The position numbers were made by a program, and so were the translations under genes. A DNA stretch of 14,899 nucleotides, taken from an uncultured Eubacteriales bacterium (GTDB lineage: Bacteria > Bacillota > Clostridia > Oscillospirales > Acutalibacteraceae). The notes below the pieces were generated by a model that worked only from the letters and a program-made list of their open reading frames with translations, was not told the DNA's origin and ran no database searches. This document shows, in pieces, positions 5,074 through 11,723 of the stretch (positions within the stretch are counted from its first letter, which is position 1; each line of letters opens with the position of its first letter). The stretch spans positions 1-14,899 of the forward strand of contig ONPE01000011.1 of assembly GCA_900319615.1 (NCBI GenBank), written 5' to 3'.

Positions 5074-6513
5074 ATGGCTCAGAATAAAAAGATGGTCGAG
5101 GCTATCACAAGCCGCGACGAGGATTTTGCAAAATGGTATACCGATATCGTGAAGAAGGCGGAGCTCGTTGATTACAGCAACGTCAAGGGCTGCATGGTCA
5201 TCCGCCCCTACGGCTACGCGATATGGGAGAATATCCAGAAGGATATGGATCGCCGCTTTAAGGAAACAGGACATGAGAACGTGTATATGCCCATGTTCAT
5301 CCCCGAGAGCCTGCTCCAGAAGGAGAAGGATCACGTAGAGGGCTTTGCCCCCGAGTGCGCCTGGGTCACCATCGGCGGCTCAGAGAAGCTGACTGAGAGG
5401 CTGTGCGTTCGCCCGACCTCCGAGACCCTCTTCTGCGAGCACTACGCGAAGGTCATCAACACCTACCGCGACCTGCCCAAGCTGTACAACCAGTGGTGCT
5501 CCGTCGTGAGATGGGAGAAGACCACCCGCCCGTTCCTGCGTACATCCGAGTTTTTGTGGCAGGAGGGTCACACCATGCACGAGACCGAGGAAGAGGCTCG
5601 TGAAGAGACCCTGCGTATGCTGCAGGTATATACCGACTTTTATAAAGAGACCCTCGCCATCCCTGCCGTAACCGGCAGAAAGACCGAGAAGGAGCGCTTT
5701 GCCGGCGCGATGGAGACGTACACCATCGAGCCGATGATGCACAACGGCGTTGCGCTGCAGGGCGGTACCTCGCATTACTTCGGCGACGGCTTCGCAAAGG
5801 CTTTCGATATCACCTATCAGGGTCGCGACAACAAGCTGCACTATCCGCACCAGACCTCATGGGGCACAAGCACCCGTATGATCGGCGCGCTGATCATGGT
5901 GCACAGCGACGACGACGGTCTTGTCCTGCCCCCGAGGGTCGCTCCGATCCAGCTGGCTATCATCCCGATCGCTCAGCATAAGGAGGGCGTCCTCGATAAG
6001 GCGAACGAGCTGTATAATGAGCTCAGCAAAAAGTTCCGCACAAAGCTCGATGACTCCGACCAGAGCCCGGGATGGAAGTTCGCCCAGTATGAGATGAAGG
6101 GCGTGCCGGTTCGTCTGGAGCTCGGTCCCAAGGATATCGAGAAGAATCAGTGCGTGCTCGTCCGCAGAGATACAAGAGAGAAGCTGTTCGTATCCCTCGA
6201 CGGAGTGGATCAGGCTATCGCCGAGCTGCTCGATAAGATCCACGACGATATGTACGCCCGCGCTCTCGAGAACATGAAAGAGAAGACTCACACAGCGCGC
6301 AACTTCGACGAATTCGTCGAGACCGCGAAGAACAAGCCGGGCTTCATCAAGGCGATGTGGTGCGGCGACAGCGCGTGCGAGGATAAGATTAAGGACGTCA
6401 CCGGCGGCGTCAAGTCACGCTGCATCCCGTTCGAGGAAGAGAACCTCGGCGACGTCTGCGCCTGCTGCGGCAGACCTGCAAAGCACATGGTCTACTGGGG
6501 CAAGCAGTATTGA
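5074..6513 (+). CDS. proS: Prolyl-tRNA synthetase, archaeal/eukaryote-like type
   Basis: A cytosolic class II enzyme of 479 residues that charges tRNA-Pro with proline using ATP. AAGGAGG precedes the ATG at 5074. Visible parts are: a motif 1 region (ENVYMPMFIPES, 68-79), the proline-site TSE loop (RPTSETLF, 113-120), motif 2 (RWEKTTRPFLRTSEFLWQEGH, about 146-166), motif 3 (HQTSWGTSTRMIGALIM, 259-275), and the anticodon-binding domain at about 289-390. A C-terminal zinc-type domain carries WCGDSAC (Cys430, Cys435) and CACCGRP (Cys462, Cys464, Cys465), ending in a tyrosine. The missing bacterial editing insertion, the length near 480 and the C-terminal cysteine domain place it in the ProS type shared by archaea, eukaryotes and many Clostridia, not the E. 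coli type. No clear terminator follows. Confidence 0.96.
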   Translation: MAQNKKMVEAITSRDEDFAKWYTDIVKKAELVDYSNVKGCMVIRPYGYAIWENIQKDMDRRFKETGHENVYMPMFIPESLLQKEKDHVEGFAPECAWVTIGGSEKLTERLCVRPTSETLFCEHYAKVINTYRDLPKLYNQWCSVVRWEKTTRPFLRTSEFLWQEGHTMHETEEEAREETLRMLQVYTDFYKETLAIPAVTGRKTEKERFAGAMETYTIEPMMHNGVALQGGTSHYFGDGFAKAFDITYQGRDNKLHYPHQTSWGTSTRMIGALIMVHSDDDGLVLPPRVAPIQLAIIPIAQHKEGVLDKANELYNELSKKFRTKLDDSDQSPGWKFAQYEMKGVPVRLELGPKDIEKNQCVLVRRDTREKLFVSLDGVDQAIAELLDKIHDDMYARALENMKEKTHTARNFDEFVETAKNKPGFIKAMWCGDSACEDKIKDVTGGVKSRCIPFEEENLGDVCACCGRPAKHMVYWGKQY

Positions 6514-6514
6514 T

Positions 6515-6640
6515 GCATCGCGATGCGATGCGGTGAATAACGGTGAAGGGTGAATACGGTCGGTTTTTTCTGGCGCGTTTTGATCCCTGTGATCAGGTGA
6601 GGGCGAAGCCCCCGATACTTTCCACCGTCAGTTATTCGCC
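6515..6640. repeat. Palindrome and inverted-repeat element between proS and metAA
   Basis: Directly behind the proS stop lies a perfect 12-bp palindrome GCATCGCGATGC (6515-6526). GGTGAATAAC (6532-6541) is repeated in altered form at 6550-6560 (GTGAATACGG) and pairs, 9 of 10, with GTTATTCGCC (6631-6640). Small hairpins TGATC-CCTGT-GATCA (6581-6595) and GGGC-GAA-GCCC (6601-6611) lie inside. No T-run of terminator type follows a stem. The layout suggests an inserted repeat of about 125 bases. It does not match a SAM riboswitch core. Confidence 0.5.
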
Positions 6641-6667
6641 ATTAACCCAACTGAAAGGAACGGTAAT

Positions 6668-7603
6668 ATGCCGATCAAAATACAAAACGACCTGCCTGCG
6701 ATAAAGATACTCGAGAGCGAGAATATCTTCGTCATGCAGGAGGATCGCGCAACGACACAGGACATCCGACCGCTGAAAATAGTCATCGTCAACCTCATGC
6801 CCACCAAGGTCGAGACCGAGACCCAGCTCATGAGGCTGCTGGGCAACTCTCCGCTGCAGGTGGAGGTAGAGCTCATGCAGATGCAGAGCCACAAGTCGAA
6901 GAACACCTCCGAAGAGCACCTGACCAAGTTCTACAAGACCTTTGACGAGGTGCGCCATGAGAAGTTCGACGGCATGATCGTCACCGGCGCTCCGGTAGAG
7001 CAGATGCCTTTTGAAGAGGTCGATTACTGGGAGGAGCTGTGCGAGGTCTTTGAGTGGGCGAAGAAGAACGTCTACTCCACGATGTTCATCTGCTGGGGTG
7101 CTCAGGCAGGGCTGTACTACCGTTACGGCATCGAGAAGTACGAGCTGCCCAAAAAGCTCTTTGGCATCTACAATCACATGATACTCAACTCCAAGCATCC
7201 GCTGATGCGCGGTTTCGACGATTTCTTCCTCGTACCGCACTCTCGCTACACGGGCATCAGACCCGGCGACGTAGAGGCTGTACCGGAGCTCGAGATACTC
7301 GCGACCTCACGCAAGGCGGGAGCCGCTATAATCTGCTCGAAGAACGGCAGGGAATTCTATCTGCTCGGTCACTGTGAGTACGATTACGACACCCTCGCGA
7401 GGGAGTATTACCGCGACGTGGAGAAGGGGCTGAACATCCGTATGCCGTACAACTACTTCCCCGAGAACAACGTCAACCGCAAGCCGATCATGACATGGCG
7501 TTCGCACGGCTCGCTCCTGTATGCTAACTGGCTGAACTACTATCTGTATCAGCAAACGCCGTATGACCTCGAGGATCTGAAGAAGATGTACGAGGCACAA
7601 TAA
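6668..7603 (+). CDS. metAA: Homoserine O-acyltransferase of MetA type, predicted acetyltransferase
   Basis: A 311-residue cytosolic enzyme that acylates L-homoserine at the first committed step of methionine synthesis. The glutamine-amidotransferase-like fold is recognisable. Catalytic Cys142 lies in FICWGAQAGLYY, and His235 and Glu237 in YLLGHCEYDYDTLAREYY. The acyl-donor position is Glu111 in TGAPVEQMPFEEVDYW; work on the Bacillus cereus enzyme links glutamate here to acetyl-CoA and glycine to succinyl-CoA, so acetyl is predicted. Residue 236 is Cys where proline is usual (GHPEYD), a small oddity next to the catalytic pair. The ATG at 6668 is preceded by AAAGGA at 6654-6659. No clean promoter is visible in the 154-base gap behind proS, so readthrough from proS is possible. 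A strong terminator ends the unit. Confidence 0.94.
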   Translation: MPIKIQNDLPAIKILESENIFVMQEDRATTQDIRPLKIVIVNLMPTKVETETQLMRLLGNSPLQVEVELMQMQSHKSKNTSEEHLTKFYKTFDEVRHEKFDGMIVTGAPVEQMPFEEVDYWEELCEVFEWAKKNVYSTMFICWGAQAGLYYRYGIEKYELPKKLFGIYNHMILNSKHPLMRGFDDFFLVPHSRYTGIRPGDVEAVPELEILATSRKAGAAIICSKNGREFYLLGHCEYDYDTLAREYYRDVEKGLNIRMPYNYFPENNVNRKPIMTWRSHGSLLYANWLNYYLYQQTPYDLEDLKKMYEAQ

Positions 7604-7620
7604 CCGGATAATGCAACGTA

Positions 7621-7653
7621 AGCCGATCCGTAAAACACGGGTCGGCTTTTTTT
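7621..7653 (+). terminator. Intrinsic terminator of metAA
   Basis: AGCCGATCCGT (7621-7631), loop AAAAC, ACGGGTCGGCT (7637-7647; one G-U pair) and then a run of T to 7653. An 11-bp stem, the strongest plus-strand terminator in the window. Confidence 0.95.
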
Positions 7654-7710
7654 ATACACTTTATTGTAGGGCAGTCGCCTGTGAATTTATGATACTGAAC
7701 AAAGAGAGTG

Positions 7711-7826
7711 GTAGGGTACAGCGCTTGCGACGTACCGGACGCGCTCGTCATTTATTGCTCTCTGAACGTTTATGCTAACATTACAGCCCGTCACCCTGCG
7801 GTACGTCGGGAACCGCCGTACCCTAC
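7711..7826. repeat. Nested inverted-repeat element at the convergent gene junction
   Basis: Outer arms GTAGGGTAC (7711-7719) and GTACCCTAC (7818-7826) are perfect 9-bp complements. Inner arms CGACGTACCG (7728-7737) and CGGTACGTCG (7799-7808) are perfect 10-bp complements. The 116-base unit could fold into one long hairpin on either strand. A further hairpin CGGAT-AC-ATCCG follows at 7826-7837. It sits between the convergent metAA and sigF genes. No open reading frame inside it looks real, so it is MITE-like or a structured RNA. No separate T-run terminator for sigF is visible. Confidence 0.7.
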
Positions 7827-7879
7827 GGATACATCCGTTTGCTTCGCGGAAAACTACCGGATCCGTGCGGAGGGCGGTT

Positions 7880-8524
7880 TTATATAAGCTGAGCTCTCAG
7901 CTTTAGCAGTATTTTCTTTTCCCTGCGCGAGATCTGTACCTGAGTCGTGCCGAGTGCTTCTGCCGTCTGGGTCTGCGTTTTGTGCCGGTAATATCGCAGC
8001 CGGATGAGGCTTTGCTCGTCCGAGTCGAGGGCTTCGACAGCCTGCCTGAGAGATAGCCTGTCCGTCAGGGCTTCTTCGGGAGAGGGGATAGGGATATCGA
8101 GTCCGCCGTCATCACCGTCGCCCGATAAGGACAGCACGGTCTGCGATGCGTTTAGCGCCTGTGATGCTGTGTATACGTCTGTGCCGAGCTGCTCTGCGAG
8201 CGCTGCAACGCCGATATCCGCGCCGTTCTCTGCCTTATATCGGACGCAGATATCGTTAGCTTTGAGGCTTAGCTCTCTCAGAGAGCGCGAGAGCTTCACG
8301 CTGCCGCCGTCGCGGAACAGTTGCCTGATCTCGCCGAGGATTACAGGCACAGCGTAGGTGGACAGCCGGAAGCCTAAGGAGGGGTCGAAACGGTTCACTG
8401 CCTTGACAAGTCCGACGCAGCCGGCAGAGTACAGATCGTCATATTCTACGCCCTTGCCGGTGAAGCGGTGCGCGCAGGCGTGGACGAGCCGCAGATTCTG
8501 CTCTATCAGCTCATTTTTTTCCAT
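7880..8524 (-). CDS. sigF: Sporulation sigma factor SigF (SpoIIAC)
   Basis: A 214-residue RNA polymerase sigma factor, the forespore-specific regulator in spore formers. Region 2 is at about 5-73 (NLRLVHACAHRF, YDDLYSAGCVGLVKAVNRFD, RLSTYAVPVILGEIRQLFRD). Region 3 starts at SVKLSRSLRELSLK (75-88). Region 4 ends with a helix-turn-helix (TQTQTAEALGTTQVQISRREKK, 183-204). Compared with the 255-residue Bacillus subtilis protein it lacks about 40 N-terminal residues, which appears normal for this lineage. The ATG at 8524 lies inside the end of spoIIAB (14-base overlap) and has no Shine-Dalgarno sequence, so translation is probably coupled to spoIIAB. The position after spoIIAA and spoIIAB identifies it as SigF rather than SigG. 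Confidence 0.93.
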   Translation of the reverse strand: MEKNELIEQNLRLVHACAHRFTGKGVEYDDLYSAGCVGLVKAVNRFDPSLGFRLSTYAVPVILGEIRQLFRDGGSVKLSRSLRELSLKANDICVRYKAENGADIGVAALAEQLGTDVYTASQALNASQTVLSLSGDGDDGGLDIPIPSPEEALTDRLSLRQAVEALDSDEQSLIRLRYYRHKTQTQTAEALGTTQVQISRREKKILLKLRAQLI

Positions 8525-8963
8525 AGGATGCGCGGATGATGGATTTTTCGAGCGTGACGGTGGTGCCCTTGCCTACGGCTGAGCGCACCTTTACGCTGTC
8601 GCAAAAGCTCTGCATCACAGCAAAGCCCAAGCCCGCCCTCTCATCCGTAGAGGTGGTGTACAGCGGCTCCATAGCCTGTTTGATGTCGGGGATGCCCACG
8701 CCCTTGTCGCGTATCCTGATGACGGCACGCCCGGAGGCGGTGAGCTGAGCCTCTATGTACACGACGCCGTAGCTCTCGGGGTAGGCGTGGACGATAGCGT
8801 TGGTGACAGCCTCGGATACGGCGGTCTTGACGTCCGAGATCTCGGCGACGGTCGGGTCGAGCGGCAAGAGGAAAGCCGCCACAGCCGCTCTTGCAAAGCT
8901 CTCATTAGCGCTCTTGGACGGGAAGCTGAGCTTCATGCTGTTGATGATATCGGTGTTTTTCAT
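8511..8963 (-). CDS. spoIIAB: Anti-sigma F factor SpoIIAB (serine kinase)
   Basis: A 150-residue GHKL-type ATPase/kinase. It binds SigF to keep it inactive and phosphorylates SpoIIAA. Visible motifs are the N-box EAVTNAIVHAYPE (51-63, Asn55), the G1 box DKGVGIPD (86-93), the ATP-lid segment with TTSTDE (103-108), and the G2 box RAGLGFAVMQSF (109-120). The N-terminus MKNTDIINSMKLSFPSKSANESFAR matches SpoIIAB. The ATG at 8963 shares four bases (ATGA) with the spoIIAA stop, as usual in this operon; a longer frame to 9161 is only the shadow of spoIIAA. The C-terminus overlaps sigF by 14 bases. Confidence 0.95.
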   Translation of the reverse strand: MKNTDIINSMKLSFPSKSANESFARAAVAAFLLPLDPTVAEISDVKTAVSEAVTNAIVHAYPESYGVVYIEAQLTASGRAVIRIRDKGVGIPDIKQAMEPLYTTSTDERAGLGFAVMQSFCDSVKVRSAVGKGTTVTLEKSIIRASYGKK

Positions 8964-9262
8964 TTCAAGACCCCCAGATTCTCCAGCCCCGACAGGATGA
9001 AGATCTTTTTCATGCCTGCAGGGATATTCACTACCTCGAGCCTGCCTCCGATCAGCGAGATCATGCGGTAGCGCCCCATGATCAGCCCGATCCCGGAAGA
9101 ATCCATAAATCCTACCTTGCCGAAGTCGAGTATAAGCCTCGCCGGGCGGTAGCTCTCGCAAAAGGCGTCTATCTCGCCGCGTATCGACGGTGCGATGTGG
9201 TGGTCGATCTCACCGATCAGCTTTGCCGTGACCGCGCCGTTGTGATATGTTATGTCAACCAT
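8960..9262 (-). CDS. spoIIAA: Anti-sigma F factor antagonist SpoIIAA
   Basis: A 100-residue STAS-domain protein. When dephosphorylated by SpoIIE it binds SpoIIAB and frees SigF in the forespore. LIGEIDHHIAPSIRGEI (15-31) and FMDSSGIGLIMGRYRMI (52-68) are near-identical to the B. subtilis segments. Ser55 corresponds to the regulatory Ser58 there. The C-terminal part, MKKIFILSGLENLGVLK, is also typical. The ATG at 9262 follows AAGGAGG by 7 bases; an ATG 21 bases further upstream has no binding site. It is the first gene of a three-gene minus-strand operon. SpoIIE is not in the window. Confidence 0.96.
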   Translation of the reverse strand: MVDITYHNGAVTAKLIGEIDHHIAPSIRGEIDAFCESYRPARLILDFGKVGFMDSSGIGLIMGRYRMISLIGGRLEVVNIPAGMKKIFILSGLENLGVLK

Positions 9263-9309
9263 GCCTGTCCTCCTTGGTCATGTTTTTATGTTTAAGATTT
9301 GTCGGTTAT

Positions 9310-9320
9310 GTTTATCCTGT
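9310..9320 (-). promoter_or_regulatory. Possible sigma-H -35 element ahead of the spoIIA operon
   Basis: On the minus strand ACAGGATAA matches the RnAGGAwWW form of a sigma-H -35 box, which drives spoIIA in Bacillus. A fitting -10 (RnnGAAT) is not found at normal spacing; the nearest, GACAAAT, is about 3-4 bases too close. Weak. Confidence 0.25.
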
Positions 9321-9330
9321 GATGATATCT

Positions 9331-9465
9331 GCGGTTAGCCGCGCCTTGATGTGTAGCGTTTTCAGTAAAAATATAAACACCGTGATCGAGCTGTAAATTA
9401 TGCTAACGATTAGCTGCGCTTTGATGTTACAGCGGTTGCAAATTATCTGTAAACGCAGTGATCTA
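9331..9465. repeat. Degenerate tandem duplication of about 75 bases upstream of spoIIAA
   Basis: Unit A (9331-9389, GCGGTTAGCCGCGCCTTGAT...) and unit B (9406-9465, ACGATTAGCTGCGCTTTGAT...) align over about 60 bases with one small indel. Both end in AAAC-CC/GC-GTGATC. The period is about 75. Together with the tandem repeat and hairpin that follow, it fills the 341-base gap 9263-9603. No gene is visible; a minus-strand frame (9312-9713) is open only because the period is divisible by three. Confidence 0.55.
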
Positions 9466-9495
9466 TCGACCAATGACACCCGCAAAACGCAAAAG

Positions 9496-9527
9496 TATGG
9501 TGTACCAAAAATATGGTGTACCAAAAA
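9496..9527. repeat. Perfect 16-bp tandem repeat, two copies
   Basis: TATGGTGTACCAAAAA occurs at 9496-9511 and again, without a gap, at 9512-9527. Each unit holds the near-dyad TGGT-GT-ACCA. The second copy runs into the folC terminator hairpin. Confidence 0.8.
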
Positions 9528-9556
9528 GCCTATCCTAATGATATTAGGATAGGCTT
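9523..9556 (-). terminator. Terminator of the trmN6-rsmI-folC operon
   Basis: A perfect 14-bp stem (9543-9556 paired with 9526-9539) with loop GAT. On the minus strand it is followed by TTTTTGG. It lies about 50 bases behind the folC stop. On the plus strand the hairpin is followed by GAAAAATC, so termination is expected on the minus strand only. Confidence 0.85.
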
Positions 9557-9603
9557 GAAAAATCTGTTTTATTCGGTTGTCGGGAATTTGCGGAATAATC
9601 GTA

Positions 9604-10905
9604 TTATGCGTTGTTTTTGCCGTCGGGAGTCGAAAGGTCGGGGAAGACGGACAAAATGTACGGGCGAATCTCAGACGCGAGGTACAGCGAGCCGCAGACG
9701 AAGATGTCGTCACCGAGGCTCAGGGCTCTGTCAAAGGCGTCGCGCGGATTCGGGATTATTTCGATTTGCGGTGCGATCCCGTAAAGGCTTTTTGCAAGCT
9801 CGTCAGCCGGCAGAGCGCGGGGGTTATCTATGTCAGCCGCGATGATGTGCGTGAACAGCCCCTTGAGCAGATGCAGAGAGGAGCTGTCTTTGTCTGCGAG
9901 CAGCCCAATGATCAGCGTCTTGCCGCCGTCGGGGTAGTAGGCGCGAACAGCCTCCGAGAAGGCGCTGAGACCGTTGGGATTATGCGCGCCGTCGAGGATG
10001 ACGACGGGGTCGTCGTGCAGCTTCTCGAACCTTGCCGGATGACGGACGTTCAGCAGACCGGCGCGGATATGCTCGGGGGTGATATCGAAGTAGTGTTCGT
10101 TTATCAGCACCTCAACGGTCGCTAAAGCGCAGCGCAGGTTGTCGATCTGGTGCGTGCCGATCAGGGGGAGAGTCATATCGGTATCGCGATAGACGAAGCG
10201 CGTGCCGTCCTTGCTGTTGGCGCTGATCGTCAGCCTGACGTCCTCGCCGCGGTAGAGGGTGTTGTGCTCCTCGCGAGCCTTCTGCTCTATCACGGCATAC
10301 GCCTCCCTGCGCTGGGCGGCGGTGACGGTGGTGGAGTAGGTCTTGATGATGCCTGCCTTTTGCGCGGCGACCTCCTCGATGGTATCGCCGAGGAAGGCGG
10401 TGTGATCGAGGTCGATGCGCGTGATGACCGAGCACAGGGGATAGGGGATGAGGTTGGTCGAATCCAGCAGACCGCCCATGCCGACCTCGCATACAACGAC
10501 GTCACAGCGGTTCTGCTTGTATATCCAGAAGCTCAGCACGGTGAGAAATTCGAATTCGGTTATCACGATCCCTTGGGCGTCGAGCTCTTCGAGGATAGGC
10601 TTGAAGTATGTCACCGCCTCGGCGAGCTCCTCCTTTGAGATCATGCGGTTGTTTATCTGTATACGCTCGCGGAAGTCGACGATGTACGGCGAGATAAACA
10701 GACCCACCCGATGACCTGCCTGCTCCAATATCGAGCTGAGCATTGTCGATACCGAGCCCTTGCCGTTGGTGCCGGCGATGTGGATGAAGCGCTGGTTGAG
10801 GATGTTCGGCACCCTGTTGAACAGCTTGCGTACCCTGTCAAGACCGGGTCGCGAGCCGAATTTGTCAAGCGAGTGGATGTATTCCAGACTTTGTTCGTAG
10901 TTCAT
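9604..10905 (-). CDS. folC: Bifunctional folylpolyglutamate synthase/dihydrofolate synthase
   Basis: A 433-residue Mur-ligase-family enzyme of the cytosol. It adds glutamate to dihydropteroate and/or extends polyglutamate tails on folates, using ATP. Visible motifs: N-terminal SRPGLDRVRKLF (18-29), P-loop GTNGKGS (45-51), FISPYIVDFRERI (70-82), EVGMGG at 140-145, the ATP/metal segment DHTAFLGDT (167-175) with EVAAQKAGIIK, the linker HPARFE (289-294), and the C-terminal domain signature LDGAHNPNG (304-312). The segment after EVGMGG reads LLDSTN where bacterial enzymes usually have RLDATN or RFDSTN; the arginine is replaced by leucine at 146. The ATG at 10905 overlaps the rsmI stop by four bases (ATGA), and GGGAG lies 7 bases upstream. 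It is the last gene of its operon. Confidence 0.95.
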   Translation of the reverse strand: MNYEQSLEYIHSLDKFGSRPGLDRVRKLFNRVPNILNQRFIHIAGTNGKGSVSTMLSSILEQAGHRVGLFISPYIVDFRERIQINNRMISKEELAEAVTYFKPILEELDAQGIVITEFEFLTVLSFWIYKQNRCDVVVCEVGMGGLLDSTNLIPYPLCSVITRIDLDHTAFLGDTIEEVAAQKAGIIKTYSTTVTAAQRREAYAVIEQKAREEHNTLYRGEDVRLTISANSKDGTRFVYRDTDMTLPLIGTHQIDNLRCALATVEVLINEHYFDITPEHIRAGLLNVRHPARFEKLHDDPVVILDGAHNPNGLSAFSEAVRAYYPDGGKTLIIGLLADKDSSSLHLLKGLFTHIIAADIDNPRALPADELAKSLYGIAPQIEIIPNPRDAFDRALSLGDDIFVCGSLYLASEIRPYILSVFPDLSTPDGKNNA

Positions 10906-11723
10906 AGCAGCTCCCTGTAAATATCGTTCTTTTTCAGCCCTGCCATAGCCGCGGCTTCTTTAGCGGCGTCGGTGGGGCGCATTCCGTTTTCTATGAGCTT
11001 TTTGGCGTAGGCGACGGCTTCCTCCGGGGTGATGGATGATGCGCTCTGCTCCTTCTTGCCCTCGAGGATAAGCACGATCTCGCCCTTTAAGGGTTCGTCG
11101 ATATATCTGAGCGCGTCCTTTGTAGTGGTGCGGATGATCTCCTCGTGCAGCTTGGTCAGCTCGCGGGCGATGGTCAGTTTTCGGTCGCCGAAGTTATCGT
11201 AAAGGTCTTTGAGGGTATTCGGCAGCTTGTGCGGAGCCTCATAGAAGATCATCGTGCGGCGTTCGTCGCGGAGGCTCTCGAGATGCTCGCTGCGGCTCTT
11301 TTTGTTGACGGACAAAAAGCCCTCGAAGGTGAATCTGCCGGTCTCGAGCCCCGATACGGCAAGCGCGGATATCGCGGCGCTGGGACCGGGTACGACGACC
11401 GTGCGTATGCCTGCCTGCTCGCACTGCTTGATAAGATCCTCACCGGGATCGGAGATGCACGGCATACCTGCGTCGGTGACGACGGCGCAGCTCTCGCCCG
11501 ATAGGATGCGCTCGATTATTTTCTCGCCCTTATCGTGCTTGTTGTGCTCAAAGTAGCTGACCATCGGCTTCTTGATGTTGAAGTGGTTCAGCAGCTTGAC
11601 GGTGACACGCGTATCCTCGGCGGCGATAAAGTCGACCGACTCCAGCGCCTCTACGGCGCGCGGCGACATATCACCCATGTTGCCGATGGGCGTGCCTACG
11701 ACATACAGCGTGTTATGCTCCAT
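10902..11723 (-). CDS. rsmI: 16S rRNA (cytidine(1402)-2'-O)-methyltransferase RsmI
   Basis: A 273-residue SAM-dependent enzyme of the tetrapyrrole-methylase fold. It 2'-O-methylates C1402 in the decoding centre of 16S rRNA. GTPIGNMGDMSPRA (10-23), AAEDTRVT (34-41), VTDAGMPCISDPG (82-94), VPGPSAAISALAVSG (111-125), FEGFLS (133-138) and IARELTKLHEEI (185-196) are all family signatures. A C-terminal extension (about 230-273) fits a small helical domain. The ATG at 11723 lies inside the end of trmN6 (11-base overlap), with AAGGAGG 6 bases upstream. In Bacillus the same pair is yabB-yabC. Confidence 0.96.
   Translation of the reverse strand: MEHNTLYVVGTPIGNMGDMSPRAVEALESVDFIAAEDTRVTVKLLNHFNIKKPMVSYFEHNKHDKGEKIIERILSGESCAVVTDAGMPCISDPGEDLIKQCEQAGIRTVVVPGPSAAISALAVSGLETGRFTFEGFLSVNKKSRSEHLESLRDERRTMIFYEAPHKLPNTLKDLYDNFGDRKLTIARELTKLHEEIIRTTTKDALRYIDEPLKGEIVLILEGKKEQSASSITPEEAVAYAKKLIENGMRPTDAAKEAAAMAGLKKNDIYRELL

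Noticed and set aside
6541..6667. SAM riboswitch upstream of metAA
   Set aside because: The conserved GATGAAGCCCGGCAACC-type core is absent; AGGGCGAAGCCC is only a short hairpin.
9312..9713. 133-codon minus-strand frame between folC and spoIIAA
   Set aside because: It overlaps the end of folC, the terminator and the degenerate 75-base repeat; openness follows from the repeat period.
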